Shown here: positions 19,975-29,734 of the stretch, in pieces
How positions within the stretch are numbered: the first letter of the stretch is position 1
How the letters are laid out: the number at the start of each line of letters is the position of its first letter
Source: Lepidostoma basale
Taxonomy: Eukaryota > Arthropoda > Insecta > Trichoptera > Lepidostomatidae
Length of the DNA: 64,000 nt
Direction of reading: 5' to 3'
NCBI GenBank assembly: GCA_022606425.2
Contig: JAHDVF020001600.1
Span: 620,001 to 684,000, forward strand
Program-made: the position numbers and the translations under genes
The notes under the pieces: generated by a model
The model's input: only the letters and a program-made list of their open reading frames with translations
What the model was told of the DNA's origin: nothing
Databases searched by the model: none

Positions 19975-20462
19975 CGACAAGAACAACAACAAAAACAAAA
20001 GCAACAACTAAAACGGCGACAACAATAACAACAACGAATAAACAATGACGACAATTACAACAACAACAACGACAACTACAACAACAACAACGTCAACATC
20101 AACAACAACGAATACAACAACAACAACAACAACAACAACAAAAACAACATCAACGATTACGGCAACGAATAAACAACAACGACGACAACATCAAAACAAC
20201 GGTAACGACAACGACAACAACAATAGCCGCAACACCAACAATGACGACGACGACAACAACAACAACGAATACAACAACAACAAAAAACAACAGCAACGAT
20301 TACGACAACAAATAAACAACAACGACGACGACAACAACAACAAAAACAACAACGATGACGACAACATATAAAACAACGGTAACGACGATGAAAACAACAA
20401 CAGCCACAACAACAACAATGACGACGACGACAAAAGCAACAACGACGACGATGACAACAACA
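19975..20462 (+). repeat. Expanded trinucleotide repeat (CAA/CGA type)
   Basis: Nearly 490 bp of ACA, ACG and ATG triplets. It directly precedes a minus-strand RTE-B end whose relatives carry a (TTG)n tail, so it is most simply an expanded retrotransposon tail. The Thr/Asn-rich and Cys/Val-rich frames through it are artefacts. Confidence 0.85.
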
Positions 20463-20680
20463 CCTCCACACAACTCTATCCTGGCACACCTCTCTAGCTT
20501 CCACCGCATTCTTAAAACAAGTTATACACGCACGTCGATTGATTATCGTCGATTCGTTCCATATGTCCAAACGATCTCAGGGATCCTTTCTTAATTTCAT
20601 CTACACAGACTTACATTTTTTCTTTATTTCGTCGCTCGGTATTCTAAGACACATCTTTCACATTATTCTGAGAGATTTTC
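20463..20680 (-). mobile_element. RTE-B 3' fragment
   Basis: CACACAACTCTATCCTGGCA to TTCTAAGACACATC are reverse RTE-B. Deletions are present. Confidence 0.7.
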
Positions 20681-20684
20681 TGAT

Positions 20685-21060
20685 AGTCGAAGCAAGGGCA
20701 GACACAGTAAGGACCAAACAAGTTTCAAAACTCCTCAAGGACTTCCGAAAGAAGACACTGAGGACGATAGCAGGCAAGACACTGAGAGATCGCGTGAGGA
20801 ACACCAGAATAAGAGAGATATGTGAGGTTGAGGATATTATAAGATGGAGCAGACAGCGAAAAAGGGACTGGTAAGGTCATGTTCAAATAATGGACACCAC
20901 CAGACTCCCCTATATTGCATTACGTAATCAGCCTCATGGGACTCGTCGTGGAAGACCTCTTAAAATATAGAAGGACAGCTGGGAATCTATTTCACAGGAG
21001 GAGCAACACTCTGGAGAACATACCACATAGGTCTACAACAAGGAAGAAGAAGAAGATTAA
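20685..21060 (+). mobile_element. RTE-C 3' copy
   Basis: Encodes VEARADTVRTKQVSKLL, KKTLRTIAGKTLRDRVRNT and EVEDIIRWSRQRKRDW, then a stop. It ends AGGAAGAAGAAGAAG. Confidence 0.85.
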
Positions 21061-21367
21061 AAATACAGCTGTCTGTGGAACGTACCTTCACCTTGCGTAT
21101 TACGAATCAAATTCATTATCGCAAATGACCATTCAACGTAATTGTTTACCATTACCATCATTTGTGTGTTAATTGGGTCTCGATTTGCGAAATCCCGCCT
21201 TACGAGTTCTTGTTATATGAAGCGGTAACATTGGGATTTCCTATCACGTACAATTATGATATGACACATTTCCCACTGACGCAAGTCAAAGAGATAATTG
21301 ATTGCTTCTAGAAAATACAATCAATATTAAGCATTTCTTCCAACACTATTACTTTGTCTTGTAGATT
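21061..21367. other. No gene seen
   Basis: AT-rich single-copy-looking DNA. No frame or repeat. Confidence 0.45.
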
Positions 21368-22085
21368 TAACTAACTAACCATCACGCCGTCTCCCCGAAG
21401 CAGTGGCGGTACTCTCGTAGAAGCCCAGAAGCCCGGCTTGCGTAAGAAATGTTTAATCAAAACCTCTTCTGGCTTACAGAGGTTCAGCTCTTGGGGCTAT
21501 TCCTCTTACGTCTGATGGGAACATTGTTGGAAGGTGATTTGGTGGGTTGTTGGTTTATGCGGGGGCATGATTACTTAGACTTGGGGGGTTTGATTCAAAA
21601 TTTCTTACGCAAGCCGGGCATCTGAGCTTCTATGGGAGTACCGCTACAGCCCCGAAGGGGTATCAGAAAGAATGGACTGCCACACTTTTCTTTCCTGACA
21701 TATTTCTCTCACTTCCTCAACATTCATACATCGTGTCATGCACGCGCGTAGATTTCTCTGACTCCTCACGTGGCCGGCATTAAATATTTGATTTATTCAA
21801 TCGTGCCACGTTTTCTATTTCTTTCGTTTCATATAATTTTTTTACCGTTCTTTTTTCATTCATTCTTTCCATGTGTCCAAACGATCTTAAAGATCCTTTC
21901 TTCATTTTGATCATAACACTTTTATTCACACTGCATTCACTTCTTATATTTTCATTTGACACTCTATCATACACAGATTTTCACACATTTCTCTAAGATA
22001 TCTCATTTCTTGTACATTTAATTTACTTTCATCTTTATATTGCCAGATTCATGCTTCACTTCCATACATAAAGGTCGGTACGAGA
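21368..22085 (-). mobile_element. RTE-B copy with nested hAT-like element
   Basis: Plus strand starts TAACTAACCATCACGCCG. The copy is interrupted at 21401-21649 and resumes GGGGTATCAGAAAGAATGG. The minus frame at 21780-21974 gives YDRVSNENIRSECSVNKSVM and GHMERMNEKRTVKKLY. Confidence 0.8.
21401..21649. mobile_element. hAT-like non-autonomous element (249 bp)
   Basis: Flanked by an exact 8-bp duplication CCCCGAAG (21393-21400, 21650-21657). Its ends are inverted repeats: CAGTGGCGGTACTCTCGTAG against CTGTAGCGGTACTCCCATAG, continuing to GCCCGGCTTGCGTAAGAAAT. An 8-bp duplication with CAGTGGCGG-type ends indicates hAT. No transposase. Confidence 0.85.
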
Positions 22086-22300
22086 ATTATAACGAATAAA
22101 AAGTCTGTTTTTTATTTAAGTATATTTTATGGGGCTAATATTAAATATATTTTATGGGGGCAATTATTTAAGTATATTTTTAAGTATATTTTATGGGGGC
22201 AACATGTTTCACCTTGCTAAGGCGTAGGTATTTAATTATTCTTAGCACGGCGAAACATGTCATTCCCATTATATATAAATAAAGTTCATTAAAACAGGGT
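22086..22300. repeat. Repeat M1 block, two orientations
   Basis: Contains CATGTTTCACCTTGCTAAGG (reverse) and CACGGCGAAACATGTCATTC (forward), plus a short TATTTTATGGGG triplication. Confidence 0.55.
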
Positions 22301-22304
22301 GAAT

Positions 22305-22401
22305 GGTGCACTTAAAGTTGTCTTAAAAAAGCCTACCCAAAAAAGCTAAGATGTAACTAGCTGTATGAATATGGAAGAATCTAGAGTGGTGGGTCAAGAT
22401 C
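22305..22401 (+). mobile_element. RTE-B scrap, internally deleted
   Basis: GTGAATGGTGCACTTAAAGT (VNGALKVV) is joined directly to GTATGAATATGGAAGAATCT (CMNMEES), skipping most of the frame. Confidence 0.6.
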
Positions 22402-22625
22402 GCCTTCGTGTCAAAGTAGCGACAGCTTTGACTGCCACACCGAAGGTCCCAAGTTCTCGGCGATAACTAAGTGACAAAAAATATCTCTGTTTTTAGTCCG
22501 ATGTAGAATTCACGTGACAATAAAATGGCGATAGATTAGCTACCTATCACATGTTACGACAATCAATATGATAGCTTTAATCTTTACATCGATTTGGCTC
22601 GTAAATGATGTAAAGAGGTTTTTAT
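22402..22625 (+). mobile_element. SINE1, degraded head
   Basis: The tRNA-like head is mutated (box B lost). The body ATTCACGTGACAATAAAATG, GCGATAGATTAGC is clear to about 22625. Confidence 0.75.
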
Positions 22626-23162
22626 ATGTCCCAAAAAATTTAAAATTTTCATATTTAATTTTACGAAAACAGGAAAAATTTCGAAATATTTTTTAATCAG
22701 GAAATCAACAATTATTCTTAAAATATTGCTAAAATCAATTTAAAATAGATGTTACAGGAAATGTGGTGTTTTTGTGTCAGGATTTAATATTGTCTCTTTT
22801 AAGAATCGTGATATTTTAATTTTTAGTATATTGAGGAAAAATTAAACAGTAAAAATATAATTTTAACAGCCTTGTGAAAGAAAAATAGCCAGGAACACGT
22901 GAAAATTATTTCCTGGAAACGCTATAGAAAACAATTAATCATACAATCAATTATCTTAACATTTTGATTTGATACAAAGGACATGTAATAATAAGGATCC
23001 AGTTTTGAAGATTTTAGGAGTAAACAACATGAAACTCTCCATAGGCAAGACATAGAGCATGGTTACATCAAGGCAGCCAGTACGATGCAAGCTTGCATTA
23101 GATAATAAAATAATAGAACAAGTGATGCATCTCGTACTAACCTCTAAGTAAGTGAATTAAAA
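22626..23162. other. AT-rich DNA, nothing recognised
   Basis: No coding, repeat or structure signal supported. Confidence 0.5.
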
Positions 23163-23817
23163 AATATCAAATCAAATCAAATTACAAGCAGCATAAATGT
23201 TTAATGCATCTATTGAGTACAGGTAAGATATTATACACATACAACATAATACCAGGAACGCATTAGTGATGGTTCGACATTAAGAAGACAAGATATTTTC
23301 CAAAGTCAAGAGTATTTGTCCTCTGAACGTACTTTCACTAACATGAAAGACGTCGATCTCCGAAGAGACCGCGTTCAGCACACTAATTGCTCTTCCCACC
23401 GGTGTCACCAGAGGTAGATTGGTTCTGGCGGCCGGTAGGTAAAACAATCTGTGCTGTCGCAGTCGGAGATATCTATCGGGGACAAAAAGACCAACATCCT
23501 CCAGTACGGCCAAGTTCTCGAAGTATCTCCTAATTAATCTGAAGAAATGGGTAATTAGATGTCCATCTCTTCGAAGCTGTAGAGAATTGGTTCCGAGCAT
23601 TCCCAAAAGAAATGCCGTGGGATAGAGCCACGGATAACTACCATACTCCCTCATGTAGAGATACCTCAGAATTTTTTTCTGAACCCTCTCCAGCTTAACG
23701 GAATATCTCGCTTCGTGAGAACTCCATATCACAGAACCACTTTCGAGTCTGCTCCGAACCAATGCGTTGTATAGGACTCTGAGCACATTGGGATCCCTGA
23801 AAACTCTTCCGTAGGGC
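23163..23817 (-). mobile_element. Jockey-A 3' copy
   Basis: A TTTGA-type tail at 23167, then a minus frame from 23280 encoding FRDPNVLRVLYNALVRSRLE, GSVIWSSHEARYSVKLERVQ and LRQHRLFYLPAARTNLPLVT. It is truncated at 23817. The 265-residue minus ORF that continues to 24077 is a fusion with unrelated DNA. Confidence 0.85.
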
Positions 23818-23822
23818 CGCCG

Positions 23823-23991
23823 CACACTGGATCCATTTGGCAAAAACAGGGACTTAGGGGTCGAACTCCGAATTTTGCCCTGATTTTTTAAAAATAGGTC
23901 CTTTGTGTGATTCCAAACCACTTTTACATATAAACTTTTATTGATATAACAGCTAATTTCCAAGAAAAAAAATGTTGTTGGATCCAGTGTG
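23823..23991. mobile_element. Transib-like non-autonomous element (169 bp)
   Basis: Thirteen-base terminal inverted repeats CACACTGGATCCA on both ends and an exact 5-bp duplication CGCCG (23818-23822, 23992-23996). CGNCG-type 5-bp duplications and CAC..TG ends point to Transib. It has no coding capacity. It lies between the Jockey-A and RTE-C fragments. Confidence 0.65.
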
Positions 23992-24024
23992 CGCCGTTGT
24001 GGCTGGCTGCTTGACGAATGCTGT

Positions 24025-24475
24025 TTGGAAAAATAAAAATATGCTAAAAGAGAGCAAAACTCGAATCTACAAGACATGCGTACGTCCTATAATGACATAT
24101 GGAATAGAAACGAAAGCTGACACCATCAGAACAAAAACTTTCCTAAAAAAAGCACAGAAATGAAGACTCTCCGATCCGTTGCAGGAACGACACTCCGAGA
24201 CAGAATAAGAAATTCTGAAATAAGAAAGATCTGCAATGTGGAAGATGTCGTGCGATGGGGAAGACCGAGAAGACGCTACTGGAGAGATCATGTGGAAAGA
24301 GCATGTTCTGAAAGAGTGATAAATATAGCCGCAAATAAAGTACCAACAGGAAATCGACCTGCAGGAAGACCACCTAAAAGATGGCGAGACAGTTGGACAT
24401 CTGTATCCCAGGAACAGGCTCCGAGAAATAATAGGACACAGACATAAATAAAGCAGAAGAAGAAGAAGAAGGAGT
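24025..24475 (+). mobile_element. RTE-C 3' copy (variant)
   Basis: Encodes TRIYKTCVRPIMTYGIETKA, then MKTLRSVAGTTLRDRIRNSE, IRKICNVEDVVRWGRPRRRY and RPAGRPPKRWRDSW. It ends GCAGAAGAAGAAGAAGAAGG. Confidence 0.85.
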
Positions 24476-24690
24476 AAACAAGAGTCCATTGTTTTGGCCG
24501 AAACACTTTGATACTCTAACATTATAAACTGTTAAATTAAAAGACTTTGTTTTATGTATCACAATTGTATTTTTATTTTACGCGACAGCTGTTTTGTCAA
24601 CCTATGTTGACATCATCAGGAGTTACAATAACATATCAAATGTCAAATTTACGTGATTTTTCCAGCATTCTATTTTTGATGCTTTTGCCA
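24476..24690 (-). ncRNA. Hammerhead-like motif (24581-24620) in Penelope-like sequence
   Basis: Minus strand: CTGATGA intact, stem TGTCAAC-ATAG-GTTGACA, then AAAAC where GAAAC is expected, then AGCTGTC giving the short ACAGCTGT stem and a C. Only G12 of the core is altered. Downstream (minus) CAATTGTGATACAT and AACAGTTTATAATG are shared with the copy at 15450-15540. Confidence 0.45.
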
Positions 24691-25150
24691 GCTTGGAGCT
24701 GGCAAAAGAAGGATGAAAGCAGGATAAACGCCGTAGAAATGAGATCACTAAGAAGAATGTGCAGAAAAACGTTGTATGATAGAATACCGAACGATGAAAT
24801 AAGAAAGAAATGTAACGCAGATGACTGCATCATGGATAAAATTAAAAATTGATCCCTGAGACGGTTTGGACATATGGAACGAATGGATGATAGTAGAATG
24901 GTTAAAAATTTGTACACAAGCAGCGTGAGTGGAAAAAGAAGCCGAGGACGACCGAGGAAAACATTGCATGACCAAATTAATCAATTACTAAAAGGCGGCC
25001 ACATTCGAAGTCGGAATAATTGAGTGCGTGCATGGTATGATGTATGATTGTAGAGGAAGCCCGAGAGGTATGCCAGGATAGAGCATGTGGCGATACATCC
25101 TCTCTGCTTACCTCTCCGGGAAATTGGCGTGATGATTAGTTAGTTAGTTC
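24691..25150 (+). mobile_element. RTE-B 3' copy
   Basis: Encodes SWQKKDESRINAVEMRSLRR, KTLYDRIPNDEIRKKCNADD and CIMDKIKN, then a stop. It then resumes in other frames and ends GGCGTGATGATTAGTTAGTT. Confidence 0.85.
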
Positions 25151-25525
25151 GTTGTTTGCGATGACAACTGTTTCTTTCTCAATTCAATTATTGAATGAAA
25201 ATTAAATCGTTTCCGCAAATGATCAATCGCTTGCATTAGTGGGTATTAATCGCGTAAACATTGATGATTTATTGATCGTGTCTTCGTGTCTAGTCGGATG
25301 CGTTCGGTTCATGTCGCGCCCGCTGACCGCATAGAGTCTTAATGGCTGAGGTGGGCAATTGAAGACCTTGAAAAGGCTATGTGCATGCATCTTCGGATGA
25401 AACAGGTTTTCCACCTTTGATGCATGTGTAACGCTCATAATGTAACTTTCTATACAGTGTGGCCCAGGAAAGAAATACGTGTAATGTCATAACAACAAAA
25501 AAATACACGAGAGAGTAAGGGGTAT
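25151..25525. other. No gene seen
   Basis: A stretch with mixed composition and no family repeat. I could not support a host exon in it. Confidence 0.4.
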
Positions 25526-25890
25526 ATCCTTGGCTCTATCCAACGGCATTTCTCTTGGGTATGCTGGGGTATAACTCCCTCGAACTGAGTAAGGAAGAGT
25601 AATAGAAAGAGATTGCGTACGGAACACGAGAATAAGAGAGATATGTGAGGTTGAGGATATTATAAGATGGAGCAGACAGCGATAAAGGGACTGGTACGGT
25701 CATTTTCAAAGAATGGACACCACCAAACTCCCCTATAATGCATTGCATAATCAGTTTAACCTGGTGGATACGACTATCGACGTCTTTCTTTGATCGACCA
25801 TCCCATGTAATACAGTGTGGCGATCCATTATTTCTGCCTATCCCTTCGGGAGACGGTGTGATGATTAGTTATCCAGTTAGTTAATTAAAA
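25526..25890 (+). mobile_element. Mosaic of Jockey-A, RTE-C and RTE-B scraps
   Basis: 25526-25580: Jockey-A (LALSNGISLGYAG, cf. WLYPTAFLLGMLG). 25605-25760: RTE-C (RNTRIREICEVEDIIRWSRQ). 25812-25890: RTE-B 3' end (CGGTGTGATGATTAGTTATC). Confidence 0.65.
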
Positions 25891-26164
25891 AATGTATTAT
25901 ATAATAAACATTTTTCCGTCCACTCTATACGTACACGACACCCATACTGAGTAGCACGTACTAACATTGAAAAAAACTTTCACATAGTATGCATTATTAC
26001 GTCACAACGAGTAGTTTTACAGGGTACCCACAGCACCAGACGGGCGTGGTAACGGCGGGAGATGCATTGCTCTAGATTAGCAATGGAGTCCGCTTATTCA
26101 ATAACAAGACGATTATACTTCACTCTTATATATGAAGGTTCAAATCACTTACTCGCTTATCGTC

Positions 26165-26580
26165 AGAACTGACGATTTAGTAGCAGAAAACTGACGGGTT
26201 GGACGCCAGAACTGATAGACAGACCCCAAAAACTGACGGATTGGCCGCGAAAACTGATGGTTTGGGCTAAAAACTAATATTTGAATACATATAGTTACTC
26301 TTAATTTTTACTGAACTCAGACATGTTACGGTTACAAGTACCTAACCTTTTTCAATTTATACAATTTTTTAAAAATAAAATGTAAAGTGTTACAAAGCGT
26401 AATTATATTTATTCAAATAACACAAAGTGATGGCGAATATATATGAAAAATAAAAACTAATAGTTTGGACGTAAAAAAAACTGATGAGTTGGGCACAAAA
26501 ATTGATGGATTGAGCCCAAAACTTGATGGGTTGGGCGCAAAAACTAATGGTTTGGGCGCTAAAACTGTTGGCTGCTGCGT
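26165..26580 (+). repeat. Short-unit minisatellite in two blocks
   Basis: About 22-bp units such as AAAACTGACGGATTGGCCGC and AAAACTGATGGTTTGGGC. One block is 26165-26280, the second 26450-26575, with 170 bp of non-repeat AT-rich DNA between them. Confidence 0.8.
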
Positions 26581-26627
26581 ATTAAATGTAATACTTTGCT
26601 ACTTCCAGCTGATGTAGCTAGCTTTTA

Positions 26628-27205
26628 ATAACAACAACAACAAACCATCACGCCGTTTCCCCGCAGGGGTAGCCAGAGAGAATAGACCGTCACACTACTC
26701 TATCCTGACATACCTCTCTAGATTCCTCCACATTCATGCAGCGAGTCATACACGCACGTCGATTCTTCCGGCTTCTAACATGACTAACCTTTCAAATTGA
26801 TTTATTTGGATATGCCATGCTTTCCTCGGTCTACCTCGACCCCGTACTCCATTTACATCGTTAATGTATACTTTTTTAACTATTCTTTCTTCACCCATGC
26901 GCTCCATATGTCCAAACCAAAGAAACGAACGTTCTTCTTCTTCTTCGATGGCCCTACAGCCCATATCGAGCCTTAGCCTCCAGTATTCTTCGCCTTCAAC
27001 TCCTCCTGTCCTCCGCTTCGACCCTCCAATCTGAATCTGGAACGAACGTTCATAATACCTTTTTTCTCTACATTCCTTTCTAATATCAGCATTTGAGATT
27101 CTGTCGTACGTCGTTCTACCACACTACATCTTAGGGACCTCATCTCTACCGCATTTATTCTGCTCTCATCTTTCTTCTGCCAGTTCCATGCTTTAAATTA
27201 ATATT
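26628..27205 (-). mobile_element. RTE-B copy (TTG tail) split by RTE-E
   Basis: Plus strand AACAACAACAACAAACCATC begins the TTG-tailed 3' end. The minus frame gives FLWFGHMERMGEERIVKKVY, then INDVNGVRGRGRPRKAW. Interrupted at 26935-27040 and resumes to about 27205 (ERMRSLR..., FHGTGRRK). Confidence 0.85.
26935..27040 (-). mobile_element. RTE-E 3' stub with 11-bp target duplication
   Basis: 106 bp of RTE-E 3' end including the GAAGAAGAAGAA tail. Flanked by an exact AACGAACGTTC on both sides (26924-26934, 27041-27051), the duplication left by its insertion into RTE-B. Confidence 0.9.
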
Positions 27206-27233
27206 TAAAAAGTAATTCAAGTAATAAATCATC

Positions 27234-27480
27234 GTCAACATCGGTTGGCGAAACAGCTGTCGCGACACTCAAAGAGTGAAAAATATAAATTGTGTTATCA
27301 TAACAGTGTTATAAATTTTAACAATTAATAATAATAATATTTAATTACAATAAATTATTCTATAATATTATAATTAAATAAAACGATGTATATTAACAAC
27401 TTCCACTTTTGTCTTTTTTTCGACAGCGACCGGTTTCGCCAGGCTCGCTGGCATCGACAGACTGGTGACACTATTGCAAA
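27234..27480. repeat. Penelope-like repeat with two hammerhead-like motifs
   Basis: Plus strand 27234-27261: GTCAAC-ATCG-GTTGGC stem, then GAAAC and AGCTGTC. Minus strand 27428-27452: GCCAG-CGAGC-CTGGC stem, then GAAAC and CGGTC, matching 12751-12775 and its downstream GACAAAAGTGGAAGT. The CUGAUGA strand is not recognisable in either. Confidence 0.45.
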
Positions 27481-27792
27481 CCGAGTCCTTTATATACATA
27501 CAGATCAGGGGTGGTAAACATGATTCTATACAAAAATAATCTACAAATATTTATGTAAAATTTACTGGATTTAAATATTGGTATTACAGGTATTCAAGAA
27601 GATTCATATTCAATACAATGGATTTTAAATTTTATTATAGCTTACATATTCATATATAACGTTTGTAAAAAATGGTACTTTTGTTTATATTATTACTGAA
27701 TTTAAATCTAATATGTTATAGTTCTTGGTCCGTAAGGTTGGCATCGCCTTATTCGTTTTTCCCCATCCATATAGCTGATAAGGTCTGAAGTC
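27481..27792. other. AT-rich DNA, nothing recognised
   Basis: No supported feature. Confidence 0.5.
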
Positions 27793-28255
27793 GACCTTCG
27801 TGGTAGAGTGGTAAGAGCTCTGACTTCCATTCCGAAAGTCCCGGGTTCGATTCCCGGCGATGGCAGTGCGATTGTCACACTGTCTTTGGTATGTTGTAGA
27901 ATTCACGTGACAATAAAATGGCGATAGATTGGCTACCTATCACATGTCATAAGTACAGTCATTCAATAAAGTACAGCGGAGCATAGAAGTGAGATTGAGT
28001 AGATTAAATGTGGTCTGGCACCCCCTTGTCGTTGCCGTATTTAAATGTAAGTCCCGGATGGACCGGGGACAGGCCCAGGGAGTGTACGAGCGAGGCTGAT
28101 AAAAGGGCGCCGCTACGCCCTATAACAGCCTCGGGTATGTGGCGGGAACTTCTATGTTCCTTTATAAAAATAAAAAAAAATCTCATAAGAATCAATATAA
28201 TAGCTAAAATAAATTGTATGCAGTAATTGGGTTCAAACGACCTGATGTATCCAAG
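27793..28255 (+). mobile_element. SINE1 split by SINE-B
   Basis: Head GACCTTCGTGGTAGAGTGGT, box B GGGTTCGATTCCCGG, body to CACATGTCATAAG (27953). It then resumes after the insertion at AATCAATATAATAGC and ends with CAGTAATTGGGTTCAAACGA. Confidence 0.85.
27954..28182 (+). mobile_element. SINE-B (229 bp) with 7-bp target duplication
   Basis: Flanked by TCATAAG at 27947-27953 and 28183-28189. It contains AAATGTGGTCTGGCACCCCC, GTAAGTCCCGGATGGACCGG and GGGCGCCGCTACGCCCTATA, and ends in an A-rich tail. A tail plus a duplication says it was retrotransposed. I see no clear tRNA boxes, so its origin is open. Confidence 0.7.
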
Positions 28256-28292
28256 GGGAAAAAAGAATCAAACAGAACAGAGCAATTCTATT

Positions 28293-28550
28293 CTATTCTA
28301 GAAATATATATTTTTTATTTGTTAATATTGGGTATAACAATGGGGAGTAAGCACACAGTAATTGGTCATTAAGGACTACTTGGTCAGGGGTGTTGTATTT
28401 TAGCTTATTTATTTCCAAAATTTCTAATTTATCTAGTTTTTGGCTTTTTGGGGTTGTATGTAAATTTTTAACGGTTTCAGATGAATTAAATGTGTGATTT
28501 TTTTCTATAAGATGGTTAGCAAAATTTGAATTCGATTTAATATTTTTCCA
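28293..28550 (-). pseudogene. Penelope-like element, C-terminal endonuclease-domain relic
   Basis: An uninterrupted minus-strand reading of about 85 codons: WKNIKSNSNFANHLIEKNHT, then LHTTPKSQKLDKLEILEINK and QVVLNDQLLCAYSPLLYP, then a stop. The S.FA.HL.E..HTFN ... K..KLD.LE.LEI ... LNDQ pattern is what I know from the region after the GIY-YIG endonuclease core in Penelope-like elements. No reverse transcriptase remains. Confidence 0.5.
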
Positions 28551-28556
28551 ACAATG

Positions 28557-29527
28557 TAGTAGTTTGGTAACTTAAGCCGATTTTAATGTCTTTTTTGGAG
28601 GGCGTTTTTTTGTAGGAAAATATAAATGAATCGTTTTGGATATTTAGTATGTTTTTATTTACATATTAAGGATACAGAAAAAAGTAATTCGAAAAAAATA
28701 TTAGTTTATTATTATTATTATTATTGATCGAAGTTGGCACCTCGAAAAAAAGCGCGTGGGTGGCCCCGGTGATTTTGGCTCTTGATGTTATCTGAAATCA
28801 AAAATTCTTAATCTAAAGACATATCATATGACGAGCTGTACCATATTTACAAAGCTCCCAGTCTCTCCACACAGGTCAGACTGAATAGACTGAGATGGGC
28901 CGGTCACGTGCAGAGGATGCCGTCATCGCGAACCCCAAAAAGATTGCTGGAGTGGCACCCAGGTGGTGGAAGACCAATTGGACGACCAAGGCTGCGATGG
29001 AAGGATGAAGTTGGGAGAGATGGGGCGAAATTGTTACGAGTATCAGATTGGAGGGTCGAAGCGGAGGACAGGAGGAGTTGGAGGCGAAGAATACTGGAGG
29101 CTAAGGCTTGATATGGGCTGTAGGGCCATCGAAGAAGAAGATGAAAGACATGTCAATCTGGTTGGAAGTACAGAAGTTAAATTTCATGGATAAATAACAA
29201 AATGGCGGACTTAGAAAAAAACAGTCAGCAACGAAGGGGTCGTAAAATAAAAAGTTAGGGGTGAAAAAATGTCTCGGTAGTTCCGGCGAGAATGACATGT
29301 CTTTAGATTAAGAATTTTCAAGAATTTTTTATTTCAGATAACATCAAGAGCCAAAATCACCGGGGCCATGAATGAATAACATAAATTTTTTCAAAGTTTT
29401 TTTTTCTGTATCTTTAATATGTAAATAAAAACATACTAAATATCCAAAACGATTTATTTATATTTTCCTACAAAAAAACGCCCTCCAAAAAAGACATGAA
29501 AATCGGCTTAAGTTACCAGACTACTAC
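28557..29527. mobile_element. Long inverted-repeat (foldback) element with RTE-E in its centre
   Basis: Left arm 28557-28828 and right arm 29291-29527 are inverted copies, starting GTAGTAGTTTGGTAACTTAA and ending CTACTAC. Shared inner blocks are CGATTTTAATGTCTTTTTTGG, CATATTAAGGATACAGAAAA and GCTCTTGATGTTATCTGAAA. The middle holds RTE-E (28832-29145) and 145 bp of other DNA. No transposase or clear target duplication seen. Confidence 0.75.
28832..29145 (+). mobile_element. RTE-E 3' copy
   Basis: Encodes RLNRLRWAGHVQRMPSSRTP, then KRLLEWHPGGGRPIGRPRLR and WKDEVGRDGAKLLRVSDWRV, then EAEDRRSWRRRILEAKA and a stop. A GAAGAAGAAGATG tail follows. Confidence 0.85.
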
Positions 29528-29734
29528 CTTAAATAAAACATTATTGGGTTTTCATTAATTGAAGTGTAGAGGTCAGTGCAATAGATATTGTATTATTACA
29601 AATTTAATATTTTTTAGAAGCGAACCACATGTTGAGGAACACTGGGACTAACGAACTTGTTAGTTATCTCTGTGAAATAAGTACAATTCTGGGTTATCTA
29701 ATCGTTCATCTCTGTCTGTGTCTACAAATGTTTT

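Noticed and set aside
20045..20594. Thr/Asn-rich and Cys/Leu-rich open frames on both strands
   Set aside because: Translation of the CAA/CGA triplet tract; every frame is open for composition reasons.
23280..24077. A 265-codon minus-strand ORF as a gene
   Set aside because: The C-terminal 180 codons are Jockey-A and the rest crosses the Transib-like element and flanking DNA; a chance fusion.
25151..25525. Host exon candidate
   Set aside because: The short frames have no recognisable domain and no convincing splice signals.
26165..26580. CRISPR-like array
   Set aside because: Units are contiguous and drifting, with no constant repeat and unique spacers, and the DNA is from an insect.
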